Source: Hanleya hanleyi (lineage: Eukaryota > Mollusca > Polyplacophora > Lepidopleurida > Hanleyidae). From it: 64,000 nucleotides of DNA. The notes beneath the pieces are model-generated. The model did no database searches and was not told where the DNA came from. It worked only from the letters and a program-made list of their open reading frames with translations. Position numbers and translations under genes: made by a program. The stretch lies in NCBI GenBank assembly GCA_036873755.1, contig JAVTVY010018867.1:1-64000 (forward strand), read 5' to 3'. How positions within the stretch are numbered: position 1 is the first letter of the stretch; each line of letters begins with the position of its first letter. Below are positions 1 to 13,411 of the stretch, one piece after another.

Positions 1-497
1 CTTTAACATTTACTTGGTCCTGAGGTCCCAGGGGTGGGGACATGCTCCCCGAGGGTAATGCATGGGTTCAATATCTGTAGCCCGATGAAAGCATTTGGAA
101 TAGATGAGAGTTCAGGGGGTCGGGTTGGCCTTAGTTTAGGAGACATAGGTGAGGCCGAGAAGCTGTCAGGAATTCCAAAACCAAAAGTCCAAAACTTTAA
201 CATTTACTTGGTCCTGCATGGGGTCCCAGGGGTGGGGACATGCTCCCCCAGGGTAGTGGATGGGTTCAGTATGTGTAGCCCGATGCAAGCATCTGAAATA
301 TGAGGGTTCGGCGGTCGGGCAGGCCTTAGGATCAAATTTAACATTTACTTGGTCCTGAGTGAAAAATTTCTAAGTCCAAAACTTTAACATTTACTTGGTC
401 CTGCAGATAGACAGATAGATAGACAGACAGACAGACAGACGGACATCATTGTGGCACCTATATCGAGCTTTCCGCAGCTAAAGCTACGGGCTCGATA
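1..497. repeat. Dispersed repeat, copy 1
   Basis: This segment is nearly the same as 18888-19325: both carry GGGGTGGGGACATGCTCCCC blocks, repeated CTTTAACATTTACTTGGTCC phrases, a GACA/GATA microsatellite and a tail ending GGGCTCGATAAAAA. The short ORFs inside it have no protein-like character. It is probably one end of a transposable element cut by the window edge. Confidence 0.8.
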
Positions 498-2757
498 AAA
501 ATACAGATCTCTCAGTGGAATTTCTGAGGTTTTGAAACAATCGGTTGAAAGACTGAATATAACTCATATATCCACTGATTCTGTGTAAAGACAAGCTAAG
601 ATTTTGTACTGGACACAGGCAAGACCAGTTTCAATAGGTTACGAGTAAGTGAATATGATTTAACGTCGCTTTCAACACTACTTCATTCATATCACGACAT
701 TGGTTCCTTTTCACACACAGAAACCAGACGATTCTGATGTACAGTGAAACAGGTGTACATGTATACCGACCATGCTTAAGGGTTACTCTTGACAGGGATC
801 TGCATGGTTTATCAAGGTTCAAAATATTTTAAATTCAAGTATTGAACCACGAATAATGTCCATACTTAGAGGTTGGTCAGTTTGACCAGGTGACAGTATT
901 CACAGGTTTCAATGTAATTCCTGAAACAATTTGTATATCTCAGTCGAAGCAAACCACTTTTGCACATGCCATTTTCTGAAATGGAAGGGCTGCAAGCAAT
1001 GCATCATCCTCATTGAAATACAATAATACCTTCAAATTGAATGTATCTCTGGGGAATAAAAAAATGCATCTGACCAACAATCAACAATGATTAAACATAT
1101 ACCTGGGACTTCAAAGTCATTTAGTTTTTTCCTGCATACCTGTGAGCTATACGGTTAACTGTACGGTTACCTGTATTCAGCCTGTACATGTATTTATCAT
1201 ATACGTATGCGTGCTAAGATAGTGATACAGACTCGCGTTTTCCATTTCTGTATCACCACAGTCGGTATGTTGTATCGCCCCACTCACTTACCGGAACTAC
1301 TTTCGCCGGTGACCTTGGCAACGTCTCGTGGGGAATCCTGTGAACTTTTCGTTCTGTTTTATTTGTGGAACTGTCAATTTCAAACATACTGATCAGTTCT
1401 GAAGGTTATTTCCACAGATCAATACAAATGAATTTACACTTGCGATAATATATGCATATATACTGAACCTATTCTGGGTCTGATTTTGGACATTCTTTTT
1501 ATTCCAGTACTCAAAATCAAATATAGGCTTGTTACCCGGTACTCGAAATTATTTCTTGATGGCGAATACAAATGAACGAAAGACAAACTCTGTGGCTCTA
1601 CTGCGTGACCACGTTTTCAGTGACAAGAACTGTACGAAAGCATCAACACATGGCTACTCTGGCTCGTAATGTTGTTTAGTCTATATGTTGTAAGTCTGTT
1701 AACGTTGAAAATAAACACGCCGGTCAATCCCGCCCCCCTCGGTTCGTCTTCGGTGAAGTGACAACCGGTGCTGCAAATCTGCATTTTCGGGCCGCCTTGA
1801 TGGGGACTGCACGCTCCCCGTCTGGCCATGGATTATCAGTGCAATTGCCCGTGCAAGCTCTGCTTGACTACTGCTTCATAGAAAACATTTGATTTCCAGG
1901 GACAGACAGTCGATCCACAGTTAAAATAGACAGCAATTCACTCACGTGTTTCTTATTAAATCAAACGTCCTTTGAAAAATTATGTTTGATTCGATAATAA
2001 ATCCAAGAGAAACTGTAAAATCCAATCATGATCGTATACCGGTAGTATTTTTTATTTATTTTTCGTTAATCCGATTTAGATGTAATATGGCCGTATAAAC
2101 ATTATGCAACTGACAGCGTGGACAGGGCACAGTAAGTTTTCTGGGCAAACCGTAAGTCCCACCCATTTCGCTCCTCCAAAAAGTTTCGTCTCGCTAAACC
2201 ACTAATGAACTTTCCTTGCCGTGAATTTCAACAACTGCATCTTAGCTATCGGATATGCGTCCATCTATAAACGTACCTTTGACACTGACCAACCGACTGT
2301 AAAATGTAATTCCTGAATCAAGAATCGTCTGTGACACTGTCGGAATCGCGTTGCTTGTCATTGTTTGAATTTCTCGGTTGGAGAAATTTCCGTACGCCTG
2401 CATATATCCATCGTGTTTCGCAGTTCCAAAGACAGTTTGTTGAACAACACATCAAACAGTATATATGTACGTTTCAAGTTCATCATTTCTGCAATCCTCG
2501 ATGCGGGAGGTAAATGTTCCAACCTGACTGTCTTTCTTCTCTCTTTCTGGTTTTGTTCATCCTGACCTAGTTTGTTTCATCGAGGCATCGTTTATTTTTG
2601 GCCCAGTGGCACGTGCGCGGATTTATTCAATTACGTCAAATGAGCCTTACCACGTCACGTACACAATCAATGCGTGTCATAACACATAGTTCGGAATTCA
2701 AACGCCCTATTAGGTGAATAAAAACATCCTAAGAGTTCGGTATATGATAAATATATC
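498..2757. other. Stretch without recognisable gene
   Basis: AT-rich sequence with only short ORFs (60-75 codons), none resembling a known protein or flanked by convincing splice sites. No repeat from elsewhere in the window is recognised here. It may be host intronic or intergenic DNA. Confidence 0.5.
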
Positions 2758-2912
2758 ATCATGACACTGTGTTGTTCTCGCACGTTGTATCAGCTCTCGT
2801 TCTCGGAGTCTGATCGCCGCATCGACCTCGACCTTCGGTCTCGGTCGATACGGCGATCAGACTCCGAGAACTCGAGCTGATACAACGTGCGAGAACAACA
2901 CAGTGTCATGAT
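2758..2912. repeat. Long near-perfect palindrome (hairpin)
   Basis: The left arm from ATCATGACACTGTGTTG through CTCGTTCTCGGAGTCTGATCG returns as its reverse complement, ending CAACACAGTGTCATGAT. The arms are ~65 nt with a short GC-rich centre around CTTCGGTC. AT-rich sequence flanks it on both sides. It looks like a foldback MITE; the AT flanks hide any target-site duplication. Confidence 0.9.
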
Positions 2913-3515
2913 AATATATATATATACTCTTGTAATCTTGCTACCTGTATATTCCTGACGATGGTAAAACCTTTACCGAAATATAGAATATCACAATGAC
3001 TTCACTTTTTGGAGTTACTTTCATTCTAGTTTATGTGAGCTATACCCTTATCAACTGCCATCAGCAGCTTTGATACTTTGGTGAGTTCAATATGCCAATT
3101 TCGAAGTCGATAAAAGTTCCCATGCATTATGATGCCATGTCCAAGATGAGACGTGAGCCAGTCAAGCTCATTCTCATCCATAGCAAGCACTTCAGAAACA
3201 GTTGTGACATATTGCCTAAGCAATGTACCTTTAAATGCTTCTGGATTCAACAATTCCGCTTCGCCATACTGCTACGACTGAGGGAAAACACAAACATGTT
3301 CTTCTTGTGGTTGACACCAATCTCATGTCCGGGTTAGAACATCCAATGCTGTCACAATCTTAGATTAAGAACTACAGGCACTGTTCTGCCCCGCTTCCCA
3401 CGTATGTGCATCAGATCTAATCTAGAAATAATATGGAACAAAATATATGTGAATTTGTTTGACGAATATGAAAACTATGTAGACAGAATTTATCACATTT
3501 ATAAAGGCCAGCATC
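2913..3515. other. Stretch without recognisable gene
   Basis: Begins with a (TA)n run after the palindrome. Overlapping short ORFs on both strands (about 3026-3337) have no recognisable family. Nothing else is seen. Confidence 0.45.
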
Positions 3516-4743
3516 ACCAGTTGAAAGCCTAAAAAATTAGAATTTCTTGCTAAAATTTAGGCTTAATATGGTATGTCTTATATTATTTTTACTGCATTTT
3601 GTAAGTGTACTGGATAAAGTGTTTGAAAATCAGACATTAATACATCCTCTGATGAAAAGTTTCTAATCCACCCTATAATGGTATCCATATTGTATTCATG
3701 CTCTAAAACAAACAAAAAACCTCTGTGAAAATGAGGTCTGAACATATCAGAAAATATCTTCAGCAGTATTGACCTGGGGATACAAAAAATCTAGCAAAAA
3801 TAGAAGACCAAATTATCTGCAGCAGCTGAAAAATTTGACTCTTCTTCTGTTCTACTTCTGAAAGCCTAGAGCAGTATGACAAACCAGTCATCCCGACGAC
3901 AAACTGAACCATTGGACCTTATTGGTCTGCATAGACCTGTGATAATCCACCAACAGAACATTTCTCATCAGTTACACTAGTACTCGAACCTATCATGGCG
4001 ATAGAGAAAGAGGATAGTGGAACCTCTTGGGTATTTCTATCATTTCAATTCATTCACGATCCCATGATATGCAAGTTTGTGTACCTCAGCGCAGAATTCT
4101 ATGATGATATGGTCACATGTATACATGTCAAGTGTGGGTTGTGTATCATCACAAGTATGGAGGAATAAAAACAGTCATATAATTTTGAGTTTCCATAGCA
4201 TCAACATTGATTTATTAAACATTCATGTCTCATGTGTAGAATAATTGGATTTTAGATTTTTGAATAATGGCAGTTTTGTGTTCAGTTCAATAGAGGCTAC
4301 ACAGAAGGAGCATCATGAATTTTCTTGGAATTCAGATGTAATAAGCCGAGTACATGTAGCTAAACTTGGCCCCCACCAAGAAGTATCGGCAAAAAGCATA
4401 AATGTTAACACTCCGTAGTCTCAACAAAAATATACTTTGTGCTGCAGATGTTGATGGAAGTTGTGAATGGTTATAAAGAAGACTAACATTGAAACTGTGG
4501 AAATCACGGATGTGAGCCATCTTGGATCAAGTAGCTCAGTGAAAACCAATACCAGCCGCCATCTAGAATGATGTGAATCAACTCCCCAACTTTCAAGTCA
4601 ATCAGTTGCAATGTTCTCAAGATATCCCAACATGGGTGGGATGGACAATTCAAGATGGCCGTTGGTGAAAATTAATACCAACCACCGTCTCACTAATGTG
4701 ACACACATATAACACAGCCACAGAGCCATACATGTGACTTACC

Positions 4744-5005
4744 ATTTGCTGAGCCGCTGTTCTGAAGGGGACAACATGCTTGAAACATCACTGTTTCCAC
4801 TGCTTCTGAAGTTCTCCCTCCGTGTAGTCTTCCAGTAACATTTTTGCCATTTCTCCTGAGATCTCCTCTTGTTGAAGGTAATGATTCTGCTCAAGGTTGT
4901 TTTAGCCAAATCGTAGAAAAGGACTTGACTTGCACCTTCTTGATTGATATTCTTTACCAAGGTTAGAACCCTTTCTTTGACATGCAGCTGAAACTTCAAA
5001 ATGCC
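4744..5005 (-). CDS. Exon-like ORF in tandem unit, copy 1
   Basis: A minus-strand ORF of about 88 codons is bounded by splice-like signals: an acceptor ending TTGACAG at ~5006 and the donor ATG|GTAAGT at ~4743. The product is basic and includes KTTLSRIITFNKRR, which resembles uncharacterised transposon-linked invertebrate proteins; I cannot name the family. Copies at 7935-8193 and 13753-14014 are nearly identical, and copy 2 differs by a 3-bp deletion. A second frame after codon ~62 also reads protein-like (SGEMAKMLLEDY), so an old frameshift is possible. No other exon of the gene was identified. Confidence 0.35.
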
Positions 5006-5774
5006 ACCTGTCAATGGAATTGAAAGAAAATGGTCTTTAATTCTTCACCATTACAAATATGCCTTTTCCATTATGCCTTCACCATCACCTGACAATAACA
5101 TGGGCTAGAATGGGGAAAATAAATTCTAGCCATTTTTGGGGGTTAAGTACATTGACTCTAGCTGACAGGAAAACAGTATATTTTGTGACCTACAAGGTCT
5201 TGAATAATTCCATTTTGGTAGCCAAACTGCACAAATTAAATTTTTGATTTGTGATTTTCGATCTTTGTACAGTTTCATGAAAATAGCCCTTATACTTTCT
5301 GTGAAGCTAGGTGCCTAGTCACATATTTTTGTGCTGTGAGTATTGCAGGCTACTTTCATTCCTTGCATCAAAGAAGCCCATTGACATTGGAACTTTGATG
5401 AGGTGAGCGAACACATGATGTGACAGGGTTGTATCATGATGGATGGAGAGGGTGGGAAAGGACTGGCTACATACTTGTGACAAAAGTCAAAATTGCCAAC
5501 TTATAGTACTGCACTGTCCAACTGAAGTATCACGCTGTAGGCAGACATGAAACACCTCCAGTCAAATTATACTGACCCTGAATGAACCGACATGTCCTTT
5601 TTCAATCCTTTTAATGCTGTGGAGGAAGCAACACGTTTTTGGTATTCCTCAGGTAGCTAGGTGATCATGAGGAATGAAGCGAGTACCTATAGGTGATGAG
5701 GCTGACACCAAGCCACTGCAGTCTGGTCTAAACTGGTTCTCTCCAACTGTATATTTCCCTAAATTGAGGTCTAC

Positions 5775-6370
5775 CAATTGTGATACACACACTGTGTGAT
5801 AATCTGGGGACCAAATTTAGAAATGGTACTACCTTTTTGATAAGGTCCACCATATATAACATACCGTCTGTGTCATGATCCGGGGACCAGAACTGCGGAA
5901 ATCCTATTTAAGGTCCACCATGTGATACACACACTGTGTGATAATCTGGGGACCAAACGAAAATGGTACAACCACTCTGATGAAGTCAGAGCTTCAGAAA
6001 TCCTATTCAAGGTCCACCATATGATACACACAATGTGCGATAATCTGGAGACCAAACTTGGAAATAGTACTACCACTCTGATAAGGTCCACCATATTTTA
6101 GATACCATCTGTGTGATAATCCGGGGACCAGAAAATCCAATTTAAGGTCCATCATGTGATACACACACTGTGTGATAATCTGGGGACCAAACGAAAATGG
6201 TACAACCACTCTGATAAATTCCACCAAATATTACATTCCGTCTGTGTGATAATCCGGGGACCAAACTTACAAATGGTACTACCATTCTGATTAGGTCCAC
6301 CATATATTACATACCGTCTGTGTAATAATCTGGGGAGCAGAACTGCAGAAATCCTGTTTAAGGTGCACCT
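5775..6370. repeat. ~115-bp minisatellite, unit 1
   Basis: About five degenerate copies of a block with GATAATCTGGGGACCAAAC, GGTACAACCACTCTGATAA and AGGTCCACCAT. It recurs at the matching place in units 2 (10818-11390) and 3 (14783-16600). ORFs across it are by-products of the repeat. Confidence 0.85.
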
Positions 6371-7934
6371 CAATTCCAATAATTAACGAGCTAGCCATAC
6401 CTGTGCTGAAACCAAACAGTACATAAAACCAATTTAGCGTGGATAGCCATTGGTAACAAACATCACAATGGAAATTAAGTTAGGAACGACTTTTATCAAT
6501 TTTGACCTTATTTAACCCCAAAAGTGACCCTGAAATGACCTTTAACGTCCAAAATCCGGGTGGTATCCCCTCCCACCTTGAACCCTAGCACACAAAGAAC
6601 TAATTTAGCATGGATACCCATTTGTAACAAACAATGCCATCAAAAGTTACATTTCGTGTCCTTGACCGGCCTACTACCAGTTGAAAGCCTAAAAAATTAG
6701 AATTTCTTGCTAAAATTTAGACTTAATATGGTATGTCTTATATTATTTTTACTCGATTTTGTAAGTGTACTGGATAAAGTGTTTAAAAATCAGACATTAA
6801 TACATCCTCTGATGAAAAGTTTCTAATCCACCCTATAATGGTATCCATATTGTATTCATGCTCTAAAACAAACAAAAAACCTCTGCAAAAATGAGGTCTG
6901 AACATATCAGAAAATATCTTCAGCAGTATTGACCTGGGGATACAAAATCTAGCAAAAATAGAAGACCAAATTATCTGCAGCAGCTGAAAAATTTGACTCT
7001 TCTTCTGTTCTACTTCTCAAAGCCTAGAGCAGTATGACAAACCAGTCATCCCGACGACAAACTGAACCATTGGACCTTATTGGTCTGCATAGACCTGTGA
7101 TAATCCACCAACAGAACATTTCTCATCAGTTACACTATTAGTAGTACTCGAACCTATCATGGCGATAGAGAAAGAGGATAGTGGAACCTCTTGGATATTT
7201 CTATCATTTCAATTCATTCACGATCCCATGATATGCAAGTTTGTGTACCTCAGCGCAGAATTCTATGATGATATGGTCACATGTATACATGTCAAGTGTG
7301 GGTTGTGTATCATCACAAGTATGGAGGAATAAAAACAGTCATATAATTTTGAGTTTCCATAGCATCAACATTGATTTATTAAACATTCATGTCTCACGTG
7401 TAGAATAATTGGATTTTAGATTTTTGAATCATGGCAGTTTTGTGTTCAGTTCAATAGAGGCTACACAGAAGGAGCATCATGAATTTTCTTGGAATTCAGA
7501 TGTAATTAGCCGAGTAGCTAACTTGGCCCCCACCAAGAAGTATCGGGAAAAAGCATAAATGTTAACACTCCGTAGTCTCAACAAAAATATACTTTGTGCC
7601 GCAGATGTTGATGGAAGTTGTGAATGGTTATAAAGAAGACTAACATTGAAACTGTGGAAATGACGGATGTGAGCCATCTTGGATCAAGTAGCTCAGTGAA
7701 AACCAATACCAGCCGCCATCTAGAATGATGTGAATCAACTCCCCAAGTTTCAAGTCAATCAGTTGCAATGAACTCCCCAAGTTTCAAGTCAATCAGTTGC
7801 AATGTTCTCAAGATATCCCAACATGGGTGGGATGGACAATTCAAGATGGCCGTTGGTGAAAATTAATACCAACCACCGTCTCACTAATGTGACACACATA
7901 TAACACAGCCACAGAGCCATACATGTGACTTACC

Positions 7935-8193
7935 ATTTGCTGAGCCGCTGTTCTGAAGGGGACAACATGCTTGAAACATCACTGTTTCCACTGCTTCTGA
8001 AGTTCTCCCTCCGTGTAGTCTTCCAGTAACATTTTTGCCATTTCTCCTGAGATCTCTTGTTGAAGGTAATGATTCTGCTCAAGGTTGTTTTAGCCAAATC
8101 GTAGAAAAGGACTTGACTTGCACCTTCTTGATTGATATTCTTTACCAAGGTTAGAACCCTTTCTTTGACATGCAGCTGAAACTTCAAAATGCC
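7935..8193 (-). CDS. Exon-like ORF in tandem unit, copy 2
   Basis: Paralogue of the 4744-5005 ORF with the same splice-like borders (GTAAGT donor, TTGACAG acceptor) and an in-frame 3-bp loss (NKRRS to NKRS). Function unknown. Confidence 0.33.
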
Positions 8194-8968
8194 ACCTGTC
8201 AATGGAATTGAAAGAAAATGGTCCTTAATTCTTCACCATTACAAATATGCCTTTTCCATTATGCCTTCACCATCACCTGACAATAACATGGGCTAGAATG
8301 GGGAAAATAAATTCTAGCCATTTTTGGGGGTTTACATTGACTCTAGCTGACAGGAAAACAGTATATTTTGTGACCTACAAGGTCTTGAATAATTCCATTT
8401 TGGTAGCCAAACTGCACAAATTAAATTTTTGATTTGTGATTTTCGATCTTAGTACAGTTTCATGAAAATAGCCCTTATACTTTCTGTGAAGCTAAGTGCC
8501 TAGTCACATATTTTTGTGCTGTGAGTATTGCAGGCTACTTTCATTCCTTGCATCAAAGAAGCCCATTGGAACTTTGATGAGGTGAGCGAACACATGATGT
8601 GACATGGTTGTATCATGATGGATGGAGAGGGTGGGAAGGGACTGGCTACATACTTGTGACAAAAGTCAAAATTGCCAACTTATAGTACTGCACTGTCCAA
8701 CTGAAGTATCACGCTGTAGGCAGACATGAAACACCTCCAGTCAAATTATACTGACCCTGAATGAACCGACATGTCCTTTTTCAATCCTTTTAATGCTGTG
8801 GAGGAAGCAACACGTTTTTGGTATTCCTCAGGTAGCTAGGTGATCATGAGGAATGAAGCGAGTACCTATAGGTGAGGCTGACACCAAGCCACTGCAGTCT
8901 GGTCTAAACTGGTTCTCTCCAACGGTATATTTCCCTAAATTGAGGTCTACCAATTGTGATACACACAC

Positions 8969-10817
8969 CCCTTACCATAATATGCTAAAATTGCCCTAGC
9001 ATTTATCAAAACCAGATCAAAACCATATTGAAACCATATCATTGCCAGAGTAAAAAGTGATATGGTATCAATATGGAAAATGCTCTGGCAATACTCTGGT
9101 TAGGTGATCTGGTATTAATCTGGTTTTGATGGGGCAATGATCTGTTTTTGGAACATGGGGTATCGATATGGCAATACATCTGGTAATGATCTGGTTTGAA
9201 GAATGGGACAATGATCTGGTATCAATATGGTAATGATCTGGTAATGATATGGTATCAATATGGTAATGATCTGGTATCAATATGGCAATGATCTGGTATC
9301 AATATGTAAATGATCTGGTAATAATATGGTATGAGTGATATGGTATCAATATGGAAAATGATCTGACAATACTCTGGTTAGGTGATCTGGTATTAATCTG
9401 GTTTTGATGGGGCAATGATCTGTTTTTGGAACATGGGGTACCGATATGGCAATACATGTACATCTGGTAATGCTCTGGTTTGAAGAATGGGGCAATGATC
9501 TGGTATCAATATGGAAAATGCTCTGGCAATACTCTGGTTAGGTGATCTGGTATTAATCTGGTTTTGATGGGGTAATGATCTGTTTTTGGAACATGGGGTA
9601 TCGATATGGCAATAGATCTGGTAATGCTCTGGTTTGACGATCGAATGCTCTGGTAATACACTGGTTTGATGATCTGGTTTTAATCTGGTTTTGATAGGAT
9701 ATTGCTCTGGCAATGCTCTGGTAATGCTCTGGGGATGATCTGTGTCAAAGAATAGAATCCCGAATATCCATTGCTGGCCATATACATGTACATGTAGGTT
9801 GTAATTATACTCCAACATATACTGAATAATTTGTACATGCATGCCATGTGCACTGGTAGTTTCTTAAATCATTAAATTTGCATGGTACACTTTGTTAAAA
9901 CTTGTACACGATGACTGGCACTAAATCTATTGCAGTACATATGCTCTTCCATGGACATGTTGTTGTTGTTATAGCTTGGGCTTTGAATTAACTACAGTAT
10001 TTTAATAAACTATTGGGTTAAAATTATAAAAAAGCTTTATGTAGAATGCCAGAGTTTCATAATCCCTATGAGACGATCTGTACAGGATTTACATACCTTT
10101 TTTGTGAATTATTTGATCTCAAACTGCACAACATTTTATGTAGACCGTTAGCTCAGCTTCCCCCCAAAATCAGTTGAAATTCAAACTAGCAGCGCCCTCT
10201 ATGTTCAAGGGAGATGACCAATGTTTAAGTCAATTCTTTCTAGATCAATACCAGAGTATATCCTTTTTGATAATTATATAGGCTTTCAGTCTGAATCATT
10301 AAGTTCTTTTCAAACCAGATCATTACCAGTGTCTGTGTGTGTTGACAAACAAAGTCCTTTTCGAACCAGATCATTACCAGAGCTCTGATGTGCAAACCAG
10401 ATCATTACCAGTGTATGTTAGAAGTGCTGACAAACAAAGTCCTTGTCAAACCAGATCATTGCCAGTGTATGTGAGTGTGGACAACAAAGTCCCTGTCAAA
10501 CCAGATCATTACCAGTGTATGTAAAAATAAAGTGCTGACAAACAAAGTCCTTGTCAAACCTGAGATCATTGCCAGTGTATGTAACTGCTGACAACAAAGT
10601 CCTTGTCAAACCAGATCATTACCATGCAGTTGTAGTGTGTAAAAAAATGACAAGTTCTTTCCAAACCATATTGTTACCAGATCATAGAAATAGAACCATA
10701 GTCAAACCAGATCATCTGGTTTTGTGACCATATGTATTGCCAGAGTATTACCAGTTCTTACCATATCATTGCCATATTGCTACCATATCATTGCCAGAGT
10801 TTGCATTTCGGTAAGGG
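8969..10817. mobile_element. Foldback transposon built of minisatellite arms
   Basis: Inserted in tandem unit 2 relative to units 1 and 3. It starts CCCTTACC and ends GGTAAGGG, flanked by a 2-bp AC duplication (8967-8968 and 10818-10819). The left arm (about 9040-9740) is a degenerate array of GATCTGGTAATG/TATGGTATCAATATG phrases. The right arm (about 10310-10800) carries the same phrases inverted (CATTACCAGATC). The ~600-bp middle has no recognisable gene. This is the architecture of a foldback element. Confidence 0.8.
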
Positions 10818-11390
10818 ACTGTGTGATAATCTGGGGACCAAATTTAGAAATGGTACTACCTTTTTGATAAGGTCCACCATATATAACATACCGTCTGTGT
10901 CATGATCCGGGGACCAGAACTGCGGAAATCCTATTTAAGGTCCACCATGTGATACACACACTGTGTGATAATCTGGGGACCAAACGAAAATGGTACAACC
11001 ACTCTGATGAATTCAGAGCTTCAGAAATCCTATTCAAGGTCCACCATATGATACACACAATGTGCGATAATCTGGAGACCAAACTTGGAAATAGTACTAC
11101 CACTCTGATAAGGTCCACCATATTTTAGATACCATCTGTGTGATAATCCGGGGACCAGAAAATCCAATTTAAGGTCCATCATGTGATAATCTGGGGACCA
11201 AACGAAAATGGTACAACCACTCTGATAAATTCCACCAAATATTACATTCCGTCTGTGTGATAATCCGGGGACCAAACTTACAAATGGTACTACCATTCTG
11301 ATTAGGTCCACCATATATTACATACCGTCTGTGTAATAATCTGGGGACCAGAACTGCAGAAATCCTGTTTAAGGTGCACCACAATTCCAA
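10818..11390. repeat. ~115-bp minisatellite, unit 2
   Basis: Same array as 5775-6370 with one internal deletion. It continues directly from the right end of the foldback insertion. Confidence 0.8.
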
Positions 11391-12585
11391 TAATTAACGA
11401 GCTAGCCATATCTGTGCTGAAACCAAACAGTACATAAAACCAATTTAGCGTGGATAGCCATTGGTAACAAACATCACAATGGAAATTAAGTTAGGAACGA
11501 CTTTTACCAATTTTGACCTTATTTAACCCCAAAAGTGATCCCGAAATGACCTTTAACGTCCAAAATCCAGGTGGTATCCCCTCCCACCTTGAACCCTAGC
11601 ACACACAGAGCTAATTTAGCATGGGTACTCATTTGTAACAAACAATGCCATCAAAAGTTACATTTCGTGTCCTTGGCCGGCCTACATGTACTACCAATTG
11701 AAAGCCTAAAAAATTAGAATTTCTTGCTGAAATTTAGGCTTAATATGGTATGTCTTATATTATTTTTACTGCATTTTGTAAGTGTACTGGACAAAGTGTT
11801 TGAACATCAGACATTAATATTACATCCTCTGATGAAAAGTTTCTAATCCACCCTATAATGGTATCCATATTGTATTCATGCTCTAAAACAAACAAAAAAC
11901 CTCTGTGAAAATGAGGTCTGAACATATCAGAAAATATCTTCAGCAGTATTGACCTGGGGATACAAAATCTAGCAAAACTAGAAGACCAAATTATCTGCAG
12001 CAGCTGAAAAATTTGACTCTTCTTCTGTTCTACTTCTCAAAGCCTAGAGCAGTATGACAAACCAGTCATACCGATGACAAACTGAACCATTGGACCTTAT
12101 TGGTCTGCATAGACCTGTGATAATCCACCAACAGAACATTTCTCATCAGTTACACTATTAGTAGTACTCGAACCTATCATGGCGATAGAGAAAGAGGATA
12201 GTGGAACCTCTTGGGTATTTCTATCATTTCAATTCATTCACGATCCCATGATATGCAAGTTTGTGTACCTCAGCGCAGAATTCTATGATGATATGGTCAC
12301 ATGTATACATGTCAAGTGTGGGTTGTGTATCATCACAAGTATGGAGGAATAAAAACAGTCATATAATTTTGAGTTTCCATAGCATCAACATTGATTTATT
12401 AAACATTCATGTCTCATGTGTAGAATAATTGGATTTTAGATTTTTAAATCATGGCAGTTTTGTGTTCAGTTCAATAGAGGCTACACAGAACGAGCATCAT
12501 GAATTTTCTTGGAATTCAGATGTAATGAACCGAGTAGCTAACTTGGCCCCCACCAAGAAGTATCGGCAAAAAGCATAAATGTTAA

Positions 12586-13411
12586 AGGAGTACTTACCTT
12601 ATTTTTGAGCGTGACTATATTTATCAGCACTCGTATTCCAAACCTTATTATATAAAACTTATGTTGATAAAATGCGAAATAAAAGAAATATTGAATATTT
12701 TGTTGCTTGCCACGGCGTGCACTGGGCGCCGCCATTGCACCACTGCGTGACGTTTTTAGATGAGCGGAAGTAAGTTTATACTCATCTAAAAACGTCAACG
12801 TCATGGAGACTTAAGGTTTATAGTGTTGATCATGCCGATAATTCATAAGAGAAGGAACCCAGTAAATCCACTGCCGTTCTAGTTGATTTTAGTTGTTCAA
12901 GTGTAATCATGAAAATGTTTACGAACTTAAAAGCATTGTCGTTCAACTCAAATCACTGGACAATTGCAGAGAACGCTCTTTTAGTTTACCGCTCAGCTTC
13001 AAATTTTGTCCAAATTAAATCGGGAAATTCTCCGCTGAAAAACTTGGGGAAGGAATTCTTCAGTTGTCGGAGATAACCTAAACCACTTTCCTTTTAGGAA
13101 TTACCCCCGTGTGAATTGCCGCGCCAGTTTTTTCCTCGAATTAAAACTCAGACCCAGAGTAGTTCATATGTCCGTAGTCCCTGAATCAAGCGTTAGCCGT
13201 GACGTCGTCCTGAATGCTGACGTCATCAATCACGTCATCCCACAGGCAACATGGCGGCGCTCACGTCGACGTCAAAGGAGAAACATGGCTTCACAAATTG
13301 TAATAAAAATAATAGGTTATCGCCCCCAACGACAATAAAATAGTTGGTTATATTTCTTTAAGAGTCTAACCTTTGTAATAGGAACCTATATTAAATTAGG
13401 TAAGTACTCCT
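12586..13411. mobile_element. TTAA-flanked non-autonomous DNA transposon
   Basis: An 826-bp insertion relative to units 1 and 2. It begins AGGAGTACTTACC and ends with the exact reverse complement GGTAAGTACTCCT. An exact TTAA lies on each side (12582-12585 and 13412-13415) where the empty sites have one. TTAA duplication is typical of piggyBac-class transposases. No transposase is encoded; the interior has several GACGTC/GACGTCAT motifs. Confidence 0.88.

Larger units (their letters stand above)
3516..6675. repeat. Tandem 3.15-kb unit, copy 1 (uninterrupted)
   Basis: First of three full tandem copies of a ~3.15-kb unit, each starting at ACCAGTTGAAAGCCTAAAAA. Later copies start at 6676, 11693 and, truncated, 16908. 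This copy lacks the insertions found in copies 2 and 3 and serves as the empty-site reference. It contains a minus-strand exon-like ORF (4744-5005) and a minisatellite at its right end. Confidence 0.9.
6676..11692. repeat. Tandem 3.15-kb unit, copy 2 (interrupted)
   Basis: Second copy, close to copy 1 throughout, with a short local duplication near 7740-7800 (AACTCCCCAAGTTTCAAGTC repeated) and a 1849-bp insertion at 8969-10817. Without the insertion it is ~3.17 kb. Confidence 0.9.

Noticed and set aside
1617..1829. Minus-strand ORF of 70 codons as a first exon of a host gene
   Set aside because: No promoter, splice-site or family evidence beyond an open frame.
5873..6379. Overlapping minus-strand ORFs (also at 10900-11390 and 16011-16458) with repeated MVDLIRVVV-type peptides
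   Set aside because: They lie entirely in the ~115-bp minisatellite and change frame from unit to unit.
9068..9842. Minus-strand ORFs rich in PDHYHI/ARALPEQ repeats
   Set aside because: Translation of the GATCTGGTAATG minisatellite arm of the foldback element; no independent coding evidence.
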